Assembly (NCBI RefSeq): GCF_005145025.1
Contig: NZ_CP039695.1
Coordinates: 1,359,501-1,423,500, forward strand
Direction: 5' to 3'
Source: Novosphingobium sp. EMRT-2
GTDB lineage: Bacteria; Pseudomonadota; Alphaproteobacteria; Sphingomonadales; Sphingomonadaceae
DNA: 64,000 nt
Part shown: positions 32,029 to 40,418 of the stretch, piece after piece
Numbering within the stretch: position 1 is the first letter of the stretch
Layout: each line of letters starts with the position of its first letter
Translations under genes and position numbers: made by a program
The notes under the pieces: generated by a model
Seen by the model: only the letters and a program-made list of their open reading frames with translations
What the model was told of the DNA's origin: nothing
Database searches by the model: none

Positions 32029-32753
32029 TCCGCTCCATTGCCGCACTCTTGCTGTGCCTCGGCCTGCTGACGGGCTGCGGCAAGCGCCCAGCTGGCGAAC
32101 GAGCGCCTGCTGGGCATGTCAACGCGGCGCAGCATGATGCCTTCTTCCTGTGGGCGGGCGTGAAGGCGCCCGGAGTGCTGGCGAAGGCGAAGACGATCTA
32201 CCTGCTCGACGGCGAAGTGCGCGCCAGCCACGCCGGGGGGTTCGTGCCCCTGCGGGCAGGGGTGCCGCATGTCCGCCACACCGAGATCTGGCTGGTGGTC
32301 CGGCTCGAACGGCTCGACTGGGAGGAGCCGGTCTGGCGGCGGGTGCTGGCCGAACTCGATCGCTGGCAGGCAGCGGGCAACCGGCTGGCCGGGCTGCAAC
32401 TCGATTTCGATGCGCGCACGCGTGGGCTGGACCGATATGCCACCTTCCTGGCCGAAGCGCGGCGGCGGCTGCCCCGGCGCTACAAGCTGTCGATCACCGG
32501 CCTGATGGACTGGAGCGCGGGTGGCGATCCGGCGGCATTGGCCGCCCTGGGCACCGTGGTCGATGACGTCGTGCTTCAAACCTATCAGGGACGACGCACG
32601 GTGCCGGGGTACGAAGCCTATCTCCGCTCGCTGGCGCGCCTGCCCTTCCCCTATCGGCTGGGGCTGGTCGAAGGCGGCGAATGGCGCGCGCCGCCCGAAC
32701 TCGCGCGCGATCCCCATTTCCGGGGCTATGTGGTGTTCCTGCTGCCGCGCTGA
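32025..32753 (+). CDS. DUF3142 lipoprotein
   Basis: 242 aa from a GTG overlapping the previous stop. A lipoprotein signal ends in L-L-T-G-C (C18). The core matches DUF3142: H-D-A-F-F-L-W-A-G-V, E-I-W-L-V-V-R-L-E-R-L-D-W, L-A-G-L-Q-L-D-F-D-A-R-T-R-G-L-D-R-Y and S-I-T-G-L-M-D-W. The Q-x-D-F-D pattern and alternating strands and helices suggest a TIM-barrel glycoside-hydrolase-like fold, but no activity is known to me. It is paired with the large helical-repeat protein and converges on the prenyl synthase gene. Confidence 0.85.
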   Translation: MIRSIAALLLCLGLLTGCGKRPAGERAPAGHVNAAQHDAFFLWAGVKAPGVLAKAKTIYLLDGEVRASHAGGFVPLRAGVPHVRHTEIWLVVRLERLDWEEPVWRRVLAELDRWQAAGNRLAGLQLDFDARTRGLDRYATFLAEARRRLPRRYKLSITGLMDWSAGGDPAALAALGTVVDDVVLQTYQGRRTVPGYEAYLRSLARLPFPYRLGLVEGGEWRAPPELARDPHFRGYVVFLLPR

Positions 32754-32766
32754 ACGGCGCGCGCGG

Positions 32767-33780
32767 TCAGAACCGGCGCGCCACCGCGAATTCGGCCGCC
32801 TCGATCATCGCGGCCTTGGCCTCGCTGGCCGGAAACGCTGCGATCGCATCGATCGCGCGCTGGGCATAGTGCCGGGCGCGTTCACGCGTGGCGAGCACCG
32901 CGTCATGCTTGCGGATCAGCGCGATCGCGTGGACGAGATCGGCATCGCCCGTGCGGTTGCCGGCAATCGCATCGCGCCAGAACGCCCGTTCCTCGTCCGA
33001 ACCGCGCGCATAGGCGAGGATCACCGGCAGCGTCATCTTGCCATCGCGGAAATCGTCGCCCTGGTCCTTGCCCATCTCGGCCGCGTCGGAATCGTAGTCG
33101 ATCGCATCGTCGGTCAGCTGGAACGCGATGCCGAGGTAGCGGCCATAGGCCTCCAGCGCCAGCTCGTCCGCCTCGGGCCGTTCGGCCACCACGGCGGCGA
33201 TGCGGCAGGCGGCGGCGAACAGCGCGGCCGTCTTGGCGCTGATGATCGCGAGGTAGCGTTCCTCGGTGGTTTCGACCTGCCGCTGCGCGGTCAACTGGTC
33301 GACCTCGCCCTCAGCGATCACCGCCGAGGCGTTGGACAGGATGCGCAGCACCCGGATCGAGCCGTCCTCGACCATCAGTTCGAAGGAGCGGCTGAACAGG
33401 AAATCGCCGACGAGCACCGTGGCCGGGTTGCCGAACACGATGTTGGCGGTCTTCTTGCCGCGCCGCAGGTCCGACCCGTCCACGACATCGTCGTGCAGCA
33501 GCGTGGCGGTGTGGATGAACTCCACCGCCGCCGCCAGCTTGAAATGCCGCGCCCCGCCGTACCCGAGCAACGCCGCGCTGGCGAGCGTGAGCATCGGGCG
33601 CATCCGCTTGCCGCCACCCGCGATCAGGTGGCCCGCCAGCGCCGGGATCAACGGAATGCGCGACTGCATCCGGTCGAGAATCACGGCGTTGACGCTGTTC
33701 ATGCCTTCGGCGACCAGCGACATCATCGGGGCGAGCGAAGGCTCTGCCTTGCGGGGAAGCGAGTGGACGGTTGCAGTCAT
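32767..33780 (-). CDS. ispB: Long-chain polyprenyl diphosphate synthase
   Basis: 337 aa from the ATG at 33780 (an upstream extension to 33816 is less likely). Both Asp-rich motifs of trans-prenyltransferases are present: L-L-H-D-D-V-V-D-G-S-D-L-R-R-G and Q-L-T-D-D-A-I-D-Y-D. G-G-K-R-M-R-P and V-G-D-F-L-F-S-R-S-F also match IspB-type enzymes. It condenses isopentenyl diphosphate units to make the ubiquinone side chain. Alphaproteobacteria usually make Q10, so decaprenyl is the likely product, but chain length cannot be read from the sequence with certainty. Confidence 0.93.
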   Translation of the reverse strand: MTATVHSLPRKAEPSLAPMMSLVAEGMNSVNAVILDRMQSRIPLIPALAGHLIAGGGKRMRPMLTLASAALLGYGGARHFKLAAAVEFIHTATLLHDDVVDGSDLRRGKKTANIVFGNPATVLVGDFLFSRSFELMVEDGSIRVLRILSNASAVIAEGEVDQLTAQRQVETTEERYLAIISAKTAALFAAACRIAAVVAERPEADELALEAYGRYLGIAFQLTDDAIDYDSDAAEMGKDQGDDFRDGKMTLPVILAYARGSDEERAFWRDAIAGNRTGDADLVHAIALIRKHDAVLATRERARHYAQRAIDAIAAFPASEAKAAMIEAAEFAVARRF

Positions 33781-33893
33781 CGCCGTCCGCTTGGCCGAGG
33801 GGCGGCGGCTTGGCAAGACGCAAGTTGCGCGTTAGCGCACGAGCGACGCGGTTTCGCCGCGCGGGTTGGGCCGACAAACGACGAGGTAAGGGA

Positions 33894-34181
33894 ATGAGCG
33901 ACGACCCGGTGCTGGCAGGATTCCGCCAGAGCATCGACAATATCGACGCGGCGATGATCCATATTCTCGCCGAACGGTTTCGCATCACCCAGGCGGTCGG
34001 CGCGTACAAGGCCGAAAAGAAGCTGCCGGCCAGCGACCCCGGTCGCGAAGAACGCCAGATCGCGCGTCTGCGCGCCCTGGCGACCGACGCCAAGCTCGAT
34101 CCCGAATTCTCGGAAAAGTTCCTGCGCTTCATCATCGACGAAGTGATCCGCCACCATGAGCAGGCGGCCGCGGCGGGCTGA
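33894..34181 (+). CDS. Chorismate mutase (AroQ class)
   Basis: 95 aa from ATG 33894, with GAGGTAAGGGA upstream. It has the all-helical AroQ pattern: I-D-N-I-D-A-A-M-I-H-I-L-A-E-R-F-R-I-T-Q-A-V-G-A-Y-K-A-E (arginine and lysine in the expected active-site places), D-P-G-R-E-E-R-Q and a last helix F-L-R-F-I-I-D-E-V-I-R. It converts chorismate to prephenate for Phe and Tyr. There is no signal peptide, so it is cytoplasmic. It is divergent from the prenyl synthase gene. Confidence 0.92.
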   Translation: MSDDPVLAGFRQSIDNIDAAMIHILAERFRITQAVGAYKAEKKLPASDPGREERQIARLRALATDAKLDPEFSEKFLRFIIDEVIRHHEQAAAAG

Positions 34182-34223
34182 AGCCGGCGGATTTGACAAA
34201 GTCGCAGGCGCTTCGGCGGTCCG

Positions 34224-35003
34224 CTATCCGCCCGTTCCCGGAAACAGCACCACCAGCTTGTAGTCCACCCGCTCCGCCGGGATGAAAGTATGCTGTTCGT
34301 AAGCCAGCGGCCCGTCGAGCGGATGGAGGAACGTGCGTTGCCCGCCTTCGCGCACGCTGACCGACTGGGCATCCCATAGTCGCCGGAACAGCGCGGATTC
34401 CGCCTTCATCTCCGCCACCAGTTGCGCCATCGCCGCATCGTCCAGTGCGCGGGCATAGTCGGCGCGGAATTCGGCGAGCAGCCGGGCGGCGCGGTCCTCC
34501 CAGTCGGGCAGGAGGGTGCGCGCAGAAGGTTCGGTAAACGTATAGCGCAGCAGGTTCTTCTGCTGGCCCGGCCCCAGCCAGCCGCTGAACAGATGCTCCG
34601 CCGCCGCGTTCCAGCAGCAGGCGTTCCACAAGCGGTCCAGCCCGTAGGCCGGATGGGCCTGCGCCTCCACCAGCGCGCGGACCGATCGCGGCGCCTGCGG
34701 CATCGGTTCCGACCGGGGCGCATCGGGATCGCGCCGGCCCGCCAGTTCGAACAGATAGGCGCGTTCCGCCGGGGTGAGCGCCAGCGCGTTCGCCAGCCGG
34801 GCTAGCGCTTCCGGCGAAACGCGGATGTCGCGCCCCTGTTCGATCCACGCGCACCAGGTCACGCCGATCCCCGCCAGCGCCGCCAGTTCCTCGCGCCGCA
34901 GCCCCGGCGTCCGCCGCCGCCGCGTGGGCACGGATGGCGTGACCCGTTCACGGTGCGACCGGATGAACCGCCCGAGCAGGCGGCGTTGTTCCTCGCTCAA
35001 CAT
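34224..35003 (-). CDS. XRE regulator with MmyB-like ligand-binding domain
   Basis: 259 aa. An N-terminal helix-turn-helix (R-R-T-P-G-L-R-R-E-E-L-A-A-L-A-G-I-G-V-T-W-C-A-W-I-E-Q-G-R, residues about 31-59) is followed by an MmyB-like domain (A-Y-L-F-E-L-A-G-R, W-N-A-A-A-E-H-L-F, N-L-L-R-Y-T-F, L-V-A-E-M-K). Such regulators usually control the divergent neighbour; MmyB-type domains may bind fatty-acyl ligands. It is divergent from a methyltransferase gene, and a duplicated motif lies between the two starts. Confidence 0.9.
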   Translation of the reverse strand: MLSEEQRRLLGRFIRSHRERVTPSVPTRRRRTPGLRREELAALAGIGVTWCAWIEQGRDIRVSPEALARLANALALTPAERAYLFELAGRRDPDAPRSEPMPQAPRSVRALVEAQAHPAYGLDRLWNACCWNAAAEHLFSGWLGPGQQKNLLRYTFTEPSARTLLPDWEDRAARLLAEFRADYARALDDAAMAQLVAEMKAESALFRRLWDAQSVSVREGGQRTFLHPLDGPLAYEQHTFIPAERVDYKLVVLFPGTGG

Positions 35004-35014
35004 AGGCACACTTA

Positions 35015-35059
35015 TAACAGGATAAATGCATCTATTGTAACAGGGTAAAATGGGTGCAT
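35015..35059. promoter_or_regulatory. Duplicated operator-like motif between XRE/MmyB gene and methyltransferase
   Basis: TAACAGGATAAATGCAT (35015-35031) recurs as TAACAGGGTAAAATGGGTGCAT-like sequence (35038-35059), 23 bases apart, about two helical turns. The stretch is strongly AT-rich and lies between the two divergent start codons. It is the obvious binding site for the adjacent regulator; binding is inferred. Confidence 0.55.
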
Positions 35060-35084
35060 TCTCGCGGAACAAGGAGAGCAAGAC

Positions 35085-35849
35085 ATGACCCGTTCCCACG
35101 ATGATCTGGTGCAGGACCAGTTCGGCCCCCGCGCCGAAGCCTATGTGCACAGCCCCGTCCACGCCGCCGGCGAGGATCTCGACGCGCTGGAAGCGCTGGC
35201 GGAACACGCGCGCCCGCGCCGCGCGCTCGATCTCGGCGCGGGCGGCGGCCATGTCGCCTATCGGCTGGCCCGCCATGCCGGGGCCGTCATCGCGGCGGAC
35301 CTCTCGGCCGAGATGATGGCCGCTGTGGCGAACACCGCGCGCGAACGCGGCCTGGCGAATCTGGAGACCTGCGTCACGCCGGCCGAAGCCCTGCCGTTCG
35401 CCAACGCCGCGTTCGACTTCCTGGGCTGCCGCTTTTCAGCCCACCACTGGCGGGATTTCCACGCCGGGCTGCGCGAGGCGCGGCGCGTGCTGGAGCCCGG
35501 CGCGACCGCCGTGTTCATCGATGTGGTGTCCCCCGGCCCCGCCGCGCTCGACACGCATCTGCAGGCCGTGGAACTACTGCGCGATCCTTCGCATATCCGC
35601 GACTATTCGGTCACCGAATGGGGCGAGGCGCTGACCGCGGCCGGCTTCCTGCTGCGCGCGGTGAGGACACGGCGGCTGCGCATGGAGTATTCCTCGTGGG
35701 TCGAACGGATGCGCACGCCCGAACCGCACCGCGCGGCGATCCGATCGTTGCAGGCGGGCGCATCGCGCGAACTGGCGACCTATTTCGAGATCGAACCGGA
35801 CGGTTCGTTCACGCTGGACACCGTGCAGATCGAGGTGGTGGCGGGCTAA
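35085..35849 (+). CDS. Class I SAM-dependent methyltransferase
   Basis: 254 aa with a good ribosome-binding site (AAGGAG). The SAM-binding motif I is A-L-D-L-G-A-G-G-G-H-V-A (residues about 47-58), followed by V-I-A-A-D-L-S-A-E-M-M and A-E-A-L-P-F-A-N-A-A-F-D, as in the UbiE/Methyltransf_11 group. The F-S-A-H-H-W-R-D-F segment and L-R-E-A-R-R-V-L-E-P-G complete the fold. The substrate is not evident. It is probably under control of the divergent XRE/MmyB regulator. Confidence 0.9.
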   Translation: MTRSHDDLVQDQFGPRAEAYVHSPVHAAGEDLDALEALAEHARPRRALDLGAGGGHVAYRLARHAGAVIAADLSAEMMAAVANTARERGLANLETCVTPAEALPFANAAFDFLGCRFSAHHWRDFHAGLREARRVLEPGATAVFIDVVSPGPAALDTHLQAVELLRDPSHIRDYSVTEWGEALTAAGFLLRAVRTRRLRMEYSSWVERMRTPEPHRAAIRSLQAGASRELATYFEIEPDGSFTLDTVQIEVVAG

Positions 35850-35868
35850 GCCCCGCCACCCAGCTTCA

Positions 35869-35900
35869 GGCTTCCCCTCCCCCCCGGGGAGAAGGGAGCC
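35869..35900. terminator. Two-way terminator-like hairpin between convergent genes
   Basis: A long C-rich arm (35869-35884) pairs with a G-rich arm ending at 35900, with small bulges. It lies between the methyltransferase stop and the lrp stop and could end transcripts from both sides. Confidence 0.45.
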
Positions 35901-36367
35901 TATTCGTCCATCGGCACGCCGGGCAGCTGCTTGGCGGTGCGGATCGTCAACGAGGTCTTCACGCTCGCCACGTTGGGCGCGGGCGTGAGCTTGCTGGTGA
36001 GGAATTCCTGGAAACTTTGCAGATCGCGGCTGACGATCTTGAGAATGAAATCGATCTCGCCGTTCAGCATGTGACATTCGCGCACTTCGGCAAGGCCGCG
36101 CATATGCTCCTCGAACTGGCGGAGCGATTCCTCGGCCTGGCTCTTGAGGCTGACCAGCGCGAAGACCGTGATTGAGAAACCCAGCTTGGACGCATCGAGA
36201 TCGGCGTGGTAGCCGCGGATCACGCCCGCCTCTTCCAGCGCGCGCACGCGGCGCAGGCACGGCGGGGCGGTAAGGCCCACGCGCTGCGCCAGCTCCACGT
36301 TGGTTACCCTGCCTTCATCCTGCAGTTCGGCGAGAAGCCGGCGGTCAATCGCATCCAAAGTTGCCAT
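35900..36367 (-). CDS. Lrp/AsnC family transcriptional regulator
   Basis: 155 aa from ATG 36367 (an in-frame ATG at 36403 would add 12 residues). The N-terminal winged helix is typical: L-D-A-I-D-R-R-L-L-A-E-L-Q-D-E-G-R-V-T-N-V-E-L-A-Q-R-V-G-L-(T/S)-A-P-P-C-L-R-R-V-R-A-L-E. The C-terminal RAM domain has G-E-I-D-F-I-L-K-I-V. It senses an amino acid, probably as an octamer. No target gene is adjacent. Confidence 0.93.
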   Translation of the reverse strand: MATLDAIDRRLLAELQDEGRVTNVELAQRVGLTAPPCLRRVRALEEAGVIRGYHADLDASKLGFSITVFALVSLKSQAEESLRQFEEHMRGLAEVRECHMLNGEIDFILKIVSRDLQSFQEFLTSKLTPAPNVASVKTSLTIRTAKQLPGVPMDE

Positions 36368-36585
36368 GCCTTTAGCATCCCGATCGTCACCACATGAATC
36401 CATGGCGGGTATGGTAATTTTCCACACCTAATCCAGGGGCGGGTGATAATTTTATTGTGTCATATCGCAATCGTCCCACAATGCAACGCGGTCGATGATG
36501 CCGCTTCCCGAACCGCCACGATTTGTTAGGGTCTGCCGCTGTAGCTGGCCGCTCTCCGGTCCGCGGGGGGCCAATCGGAGCAGGA

Positions 36586-38394
36586 ATGATCGTCGATGAC
36601 CGCCTTGATACCGTGCTGCGTACCGTCGCGGCCGGGCCGACGGCGGCGAGGACGCAGTTCCTGCAACTCGTGGACCTGCTGCGGCGCGAGGACGCCCGCA
36701 GCGTAAAGCGGCACGATTCCGCGCTGGAGCGCCTGGATTCGCTGACCACCCTGCTGGGCGAGGACGAACGCGCCGCGCTGCTGCGCCAGACCCGCCTGAC
36801 CGATGCCGCGCTGGTCGCCCGCTTCGCCGCGCAGGAGCCGCGCGTGGCGCTGGCCGCGATCGGATCGGCGCGCCTTTCCGAACAGGGCTGGCTGGACCTG
36901 ATCCCCGCGCTGCCCGTGCAGGCGCGCGGATTTCTTCGCCACCGGCGCGATCTGGGCGCGAACGTGGAAGCGCTGCTCGCGCGGCTCGGGATCGACGATT
37001 TCGGCCTGCCGCAGCCCGATGGCTATCATGCGCTTCCCGCCACGCCCGCGCAGACCAGCGAGTCCGGCGCTTGGCCGATCGACGAGGCTAGCGACGGACG
37101 GATCGCCGTCCTGACGCCGGCGGCGCGCACGCCGCCCCCATCCCCTGAAACGGACGGGCAGCCCGGTCGCAACGAAGGCATCGGCGCGATCGTCCGACGG
37201 ATCGAGGCATTCCGCCGCAACCGCGATGCCGCCGCCGGGCCGGCCGATCCCACGGCGCCGCATCTGCCCTTCAGCGACGAGGCGCGCGCTACGGCGCCCC
37301 CCCGTATCACCGCCGTCGACCTGCGCTGCGATGCCTCGGGCGGGATCGTCCAGGCGGGGTTGCAGGCGGGCGCCGGGCTTGGCCCGATGCTGGTGGGCTT
37401 TCGTCCGTTCACGACCGAACCGGGCGCACCGGCACGCTGCGACGCCGCCACCGTCCGCGCGGCGGAAAAGCATGTGCCGATCATCGCCGGGCGAATGGAA
37501 CTGACAGGTTCGCCGCTGATCGCCGGGGCCTGGCGGATCGACGCCGCGCCGCTGTTTTCCGCCGACGGCGGGCGCTTCACCGGCTATCACGCGTTGCTGC
37601 GCCGGCCGGCTGCGCCCCATGTCGCCGGTGCGGAGGCGGCGTCCGGCCGGCCCGCCAACGACGACGTTCCCGATGGCAGCGCCGACCGGCTGCGCCAGGT
37701 GCTGCACGAGCTGCGCACGCCGATCAATGCGATCCAGGGCTTTGCCGAGCTGATCCAGCAACAGCTTTTCGGGGAAACCCCGCACCAGTACCGGGGGCTG
37801 GCGGCCAGCATCGCCGCCGACGCCGCGCGAATGCTGGCGGGGTTCGAGGAAATCGAACGGCTGGTAAAGCTGGAAAGCGGGCGGCTGGAAAGCGAACCGG
37901 GCGAGACCGACCTTGCCGAACTGGTCGGCCGGCTGCTGAAGCAACTGGAGCCGGCGACCGTTTCGCGCCAGGTGCGCCTGAGCTTTACCCGGCCGGAGGC
38001 GCCGGTTCCGGTGGGCGTGGCTAGGATCGAGCTGGAGCGCATGATCTGGCGCGTGTTCTCGGTCATGGCCGCCTCCGCCGCGCCGGGCGAACGGCTCGCC
38101 ACCGCGCTGAGCGAGGATAACGGCACGGCGGTGCTGGCCCTGCCGCTGACCGCCTCGCTTGCGCTGCACGACGACGAAACCCTGTTCGCACCGGATCAGG
38201 GGCGCGGCGGCGTCCAGCCCGTTTCCGCGATGCTGGGCCACGGCTTCGCGCTGCGTCTCGCTATGGCGGAAGCCCGCGCCGCAGGGGGACGGTTGGAACG
38301 GCGCGGCTCAAAAATTATTGTTACCCTGCCCATCTTGACCCGGCCCGATCATGCACTTAGCGAAAGTGAGGGTCCCGCTGCCGGCGCGGGTTGA
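36586..38394 (+). CDS. Soluble histidine kinase-like sensor
   Basis: 602 aa from ATG 36586 with GGAGCAGGA upstream. The N-terminal 150 residues are helical and resemble HEAT-like repeats (L-R-x-T-R-L-T-D-A-A-L-V-A-R). A middle region may be a PAS-like sensor (V-D-L-R-C-D-A-S-G-G-I ... Y-H-A-L-L-R-R). The kinase dimerisation helix R-Q-V-L-H-E-L-R-T-P-I-N-A-I-Q-G-F carries H374. The ATPase part is poorly conserved: clear N and G boxes are missing, although G-H-G-F-A-L-R-L and a final K-I-I-V-T-L-P-I strand remain. There is no membrane helix and no adjacent response regulator, so partner and activity are open. Confidence 0.75.
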   Translation: MIVDDRLDTVLRTVAAGPTAARTQFLQLVDLLRREDARSVKRHDSALERLDSLTTLLGEDERAALLRQTRLTDAALVARFAAQEPRVALAAIGSARLSEQGWLDLIPALPVQARGFLRHRRDLGANVEALLARLGIDDFGLPQPDGYHALPATPAQTSESGAWPIDEASDGRIAVLTPAARTPPPSPETDGQPGRNEGIGAIVRRIEAFRRNRDAAAGPADPTAPHLPFSDEARATAPPRITAVDLRCDASGGIVQAGLQAGAGLGPMLVGFRPFTTEPGAPARCDAATVRAAEKHVPIIAGRMELTGSPLIAGAWRIDAAPLFSADGGRFTGYHALLRRPAAPHVAGAEAASGRPANDDVPDGSADRLRQVLHELRTPINAIQGFAELIQQQLFGETPHQYRGLAASIAADAARMLAGFEEIERLVKLESGRLESEPGETDLAELVGRLLKQLEPATVSRQVRLSFTRPEAPVPVGVARIELERMIWRVFSVMAASAAPGERLATALSEDNGTAVLALPLTASLALHDDETLFAPDQGRGGVQPVSAMLGHGFALRLAMAEARAAGGRLERRGSKIIVTLPILTRPDHALSESEGPAAGAG

Positions 38395-38427
38395 AGCAGT
38401 CCGGTTCCCTCGGGGGGAAACGTGGGC

Positions 38428-39420
38428 ATGAAGACGATCCTGGATTTGCCGGCAGAGGCGGACATGGTCCGCTTTGCGGCCGACTTCGGGCAGCGCTTCA
38501 TCGTCACGGTCGATACCGAGGAAGAGTTCGACTGGGGACAGCCGTTCAGCCGCACCGGGTTCGGCCTGGATCATGTGCCCCATATCGCCGAGTTCCAGAC
38601 GTTCTGCGAAAGCTTCGGCGTCAGCCCGATCTATCTGGTCGACTACCCCATCGCCACAGACCCGCGCGCGGCGGAGGTGATGGGCGGCCCGATCGCGGCG
38701 GGCAAGGCCGAGGCCGGGGTACAGCTTCACCCCTGGGTCAGCCCGCCCTTCGAGGAAACCGTCAGCGTTCACAACAGCTTCTCGGGCAATCTTCCGCGCG
38801 AGCTGGAACGCGCCAAGTTCAACACGCTGCGCGATGCGATCGAAACCGAGTTGGGTTCCACCCCGCGCATCTACCGCGCCGGGCGCTATGGCGTGGGGAC
38901 CGAAAGCGCGCGCATACTGGCGGACGCCGGCATCGCCATCGACACCTCGGTCCGCGCGCTGTTCGATTACAGCTCGGGTGGCGGCCCCAACTTCCGCGAT
39001 CACCCGCTGACGCCCTACTGGATCGATCGTGCCGCCAACCTCATGGAACTGCCGCTGACCACGGTGTTCTGGGGCATGTTGCGCAAGCAGGGCCGCACGC
39101 TCTACCCGATGCTGTGGCGCGTGCCGCGCCTGCGCGGCCTGCTGGCGCGGGTGGGCATGCTGGAACGCATTCCGCTGACGCCCGAAGGCGTGAGCGTGGA
39201 CGAAGCGCTGAAAGGCGTGGACATCGCCATCGACGACGGGCTGCCAATCCTGGTATTCTCGTTCCACAGCCCGTCCTTGTGCCCCGGTTACACGCCTTAT
39301 GTCCGCGATGCCGACGATCTGACGCAATTCTACGACTGGTGGCGCACAATCCTGACCTACCTCGCCCAGCGCGGGATCAAGCCCACGACGGTTCGCGAGA
39401 TCACCGCCGCCGCCGGCTGA
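38428..39420 (+). CDS. Polysaccharide deacetylase-like protein (WalW type)
   Basis: 330 aa from ATG 38428 (GTG at 38422 also possible). The fold matches NodB-like deacetylases: F-I-V-T-V-D-T-E-E-E-F-D-W with the metal-site Asp, Q-L-H-P-W-V with a conserved His, I-Y-R-A-G-R-Y-G and a late L-V-F-S-F-H-S-P-S-L. There is no signal peptide, so it may act on a cytoplasmic or membrane-linked sugar intermediate. Members of this subgroup occur in surface polysaccharide loci. It lies just downstream of the kinase and could share its transcript. Confidence 0.82.
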   Translation: MKTILDLPAEADMVRFAADFGQRFIVTVDTEEEFDWGQPFSRTGFGLDHVPHIAEFQTFCESFGVSPIYLVDYPIATDPRAAEVMGGPIAAGKAEAGVQLHPWVSPPFEETVSVHNSFSGNLPRELERAKFNTLRDAIETELGSTPRIYRAGRYGVGTESARILADAGIAIDTSVRALFDYSSGGGPNFRDHPLTPYWIDRAANLMELPLTTVFWGMLRKQGRTLYPMLWRVPRLRGLLARVGMLERIPLTPEGVSVDEALKGVDIAIDDGLPILVFSFHSPSLCPGYTPYVRDADDLTQFYDWWRTILTYLAQRGIKPTTVREITAAAG

Positions 39421-39508
39421 TCCTGCCTTGGCCCGTGGCTGACGCCGCATCATGCCAAGCCTGCCTTGCCAAGACCGCGCCTCCCCTCTAACGCCTCCAC
39501 CGGGGTCG

Positions 39509-39583
39509 GGCCTGTAGCTCAGCGGTTAGAGCTGGCCGCTCATAACGGCTAGGTCGCGGGTTCGAATCCTGCCGGGCCCACCA
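39509..39583 (+). tRNA. tRNA-Ile2(CAT)
   Basis: A 75-base cloverleaf with acceptor GGGCCTG/CGGGCCC, anticodon loop CTCATAA (CAU), T loop GTTCGAATC and encoded CCA. The body, with GGTTAGAGC and the GGCTAGGTC variable region, resembles E. coli ileX, whose C34 is changed to lysidine to read AUA. A Met elongator reading is the alternative. Confidence 0.85.
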
Positions 39584-39682
39584 CCCCACCCGCGCGCGCC
39601 GGCCAGTCGCTGCCGCGCGGGGAATGGATGCGGCATTCCCGCTTGCGTCCACCGGCCGCCATCCCTAAGGGCAACCCGGTGT

Positions 39683-39759
<77 letters not shown>

Positions 39760-39785
39760 CTCTTCACCACCGCCGTCCCGCCGCG

Positions 39786-40352
39786 TTATTGTCCGGGCAC
39801 CGTCCCTGGCCGCAGATAGGCGAACATGTGCGCGACGTAGTCCGCCTTGCCGAGATCGACGCCGGCGCTGCGCAGGATCGCGTAGGCGATCATCACGTGG
39901 AAATAGAACTGCGGCAAGGTCCAATCCCGCGCGTACTGTTCGGCGGTCAGGTCGAAGATCATTCCATTGGGCAGGCCGTGCGCCAGCGCCCGTCCGGCCG
40001 CGGCATCGAGCGCCGCCGTATCGACGCCATCGAGAAACGCCAGGGTCTCGCCGATCCTCGCCTGCGCCTCGGCAAGCGAACCCGGCCGTTCTCCGGCATT
40101 GCGCCCTTCGTCCAGCAGCGTGGCGACGATCGGCGCAAACGCCTCGTCGCCGAGACGAAACACGCCTTCATAGGCCTGCACACAGGCGAAACGGATCTGC
40201 GTGGCGAGCGGAAACATATCCGGCGCAAGCCGCGCGGACAGCAGAGTCTCCGCCTCATCAGGCGACAACTGCGAGCGGGCCTTGTCCAGCCAGCCGGACA
40301 GCGCACCAAGCATCTGCCGATATGTCGGCACGACGAGACTGGCTAACGTCAT
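39786..40352 (-). CDS. DUF1993 family protein
   Basis: 188 aa from ATG 40352. The pattern V-P-T-Y-R-Q-M-L-G-A-L-S-G-W-L-D-K-A, A-P-D-M-F-P-L-A-T-Q-I-R-F-A-C, and Y-A-R-D-W-T-L-P-Q-F-Y-F-H-V-M-I-A-Y-A-I-L-R matches DUF1993. The family has a DinB-like four-helix fold and no assigned function. It is cytoplasmic and lies alone between the tRNA genes and trmL. Confidence 0.88.
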   Translation of the reverse strand: MTLASLVVPTYRQMLGALSGWLDKARSQLSPDEAETLLSARLAPDMFPLATQIRFACVQAYEGVFRLGDEAFAPIVATLLDEGRNAGERPGSLAEAQARIGETLAFLDGVDTAALDAAAGRALAHGLPNGMIFDLTAEQYARDWTLPQFYFHVMIAYAILRSAGVDLGKADYVAHMFAYLRPGTVPGQ

Positions 40353-40418
40353 GAAAAGTCCTTTCCGCGGGAGAGTGCCCGATGACGGCACCATAGGGCC
40401 ATCCGCACCAACCGTCGA

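Noticed and set aside
39509..39583. Reading this CAU tRNA as elongator Met
   Set aside because: The D arm, variable region and acceptor resemble tRNA-Ile2 (ileX type) more than Met tRNAs, though the anticodon alone cannot decide.
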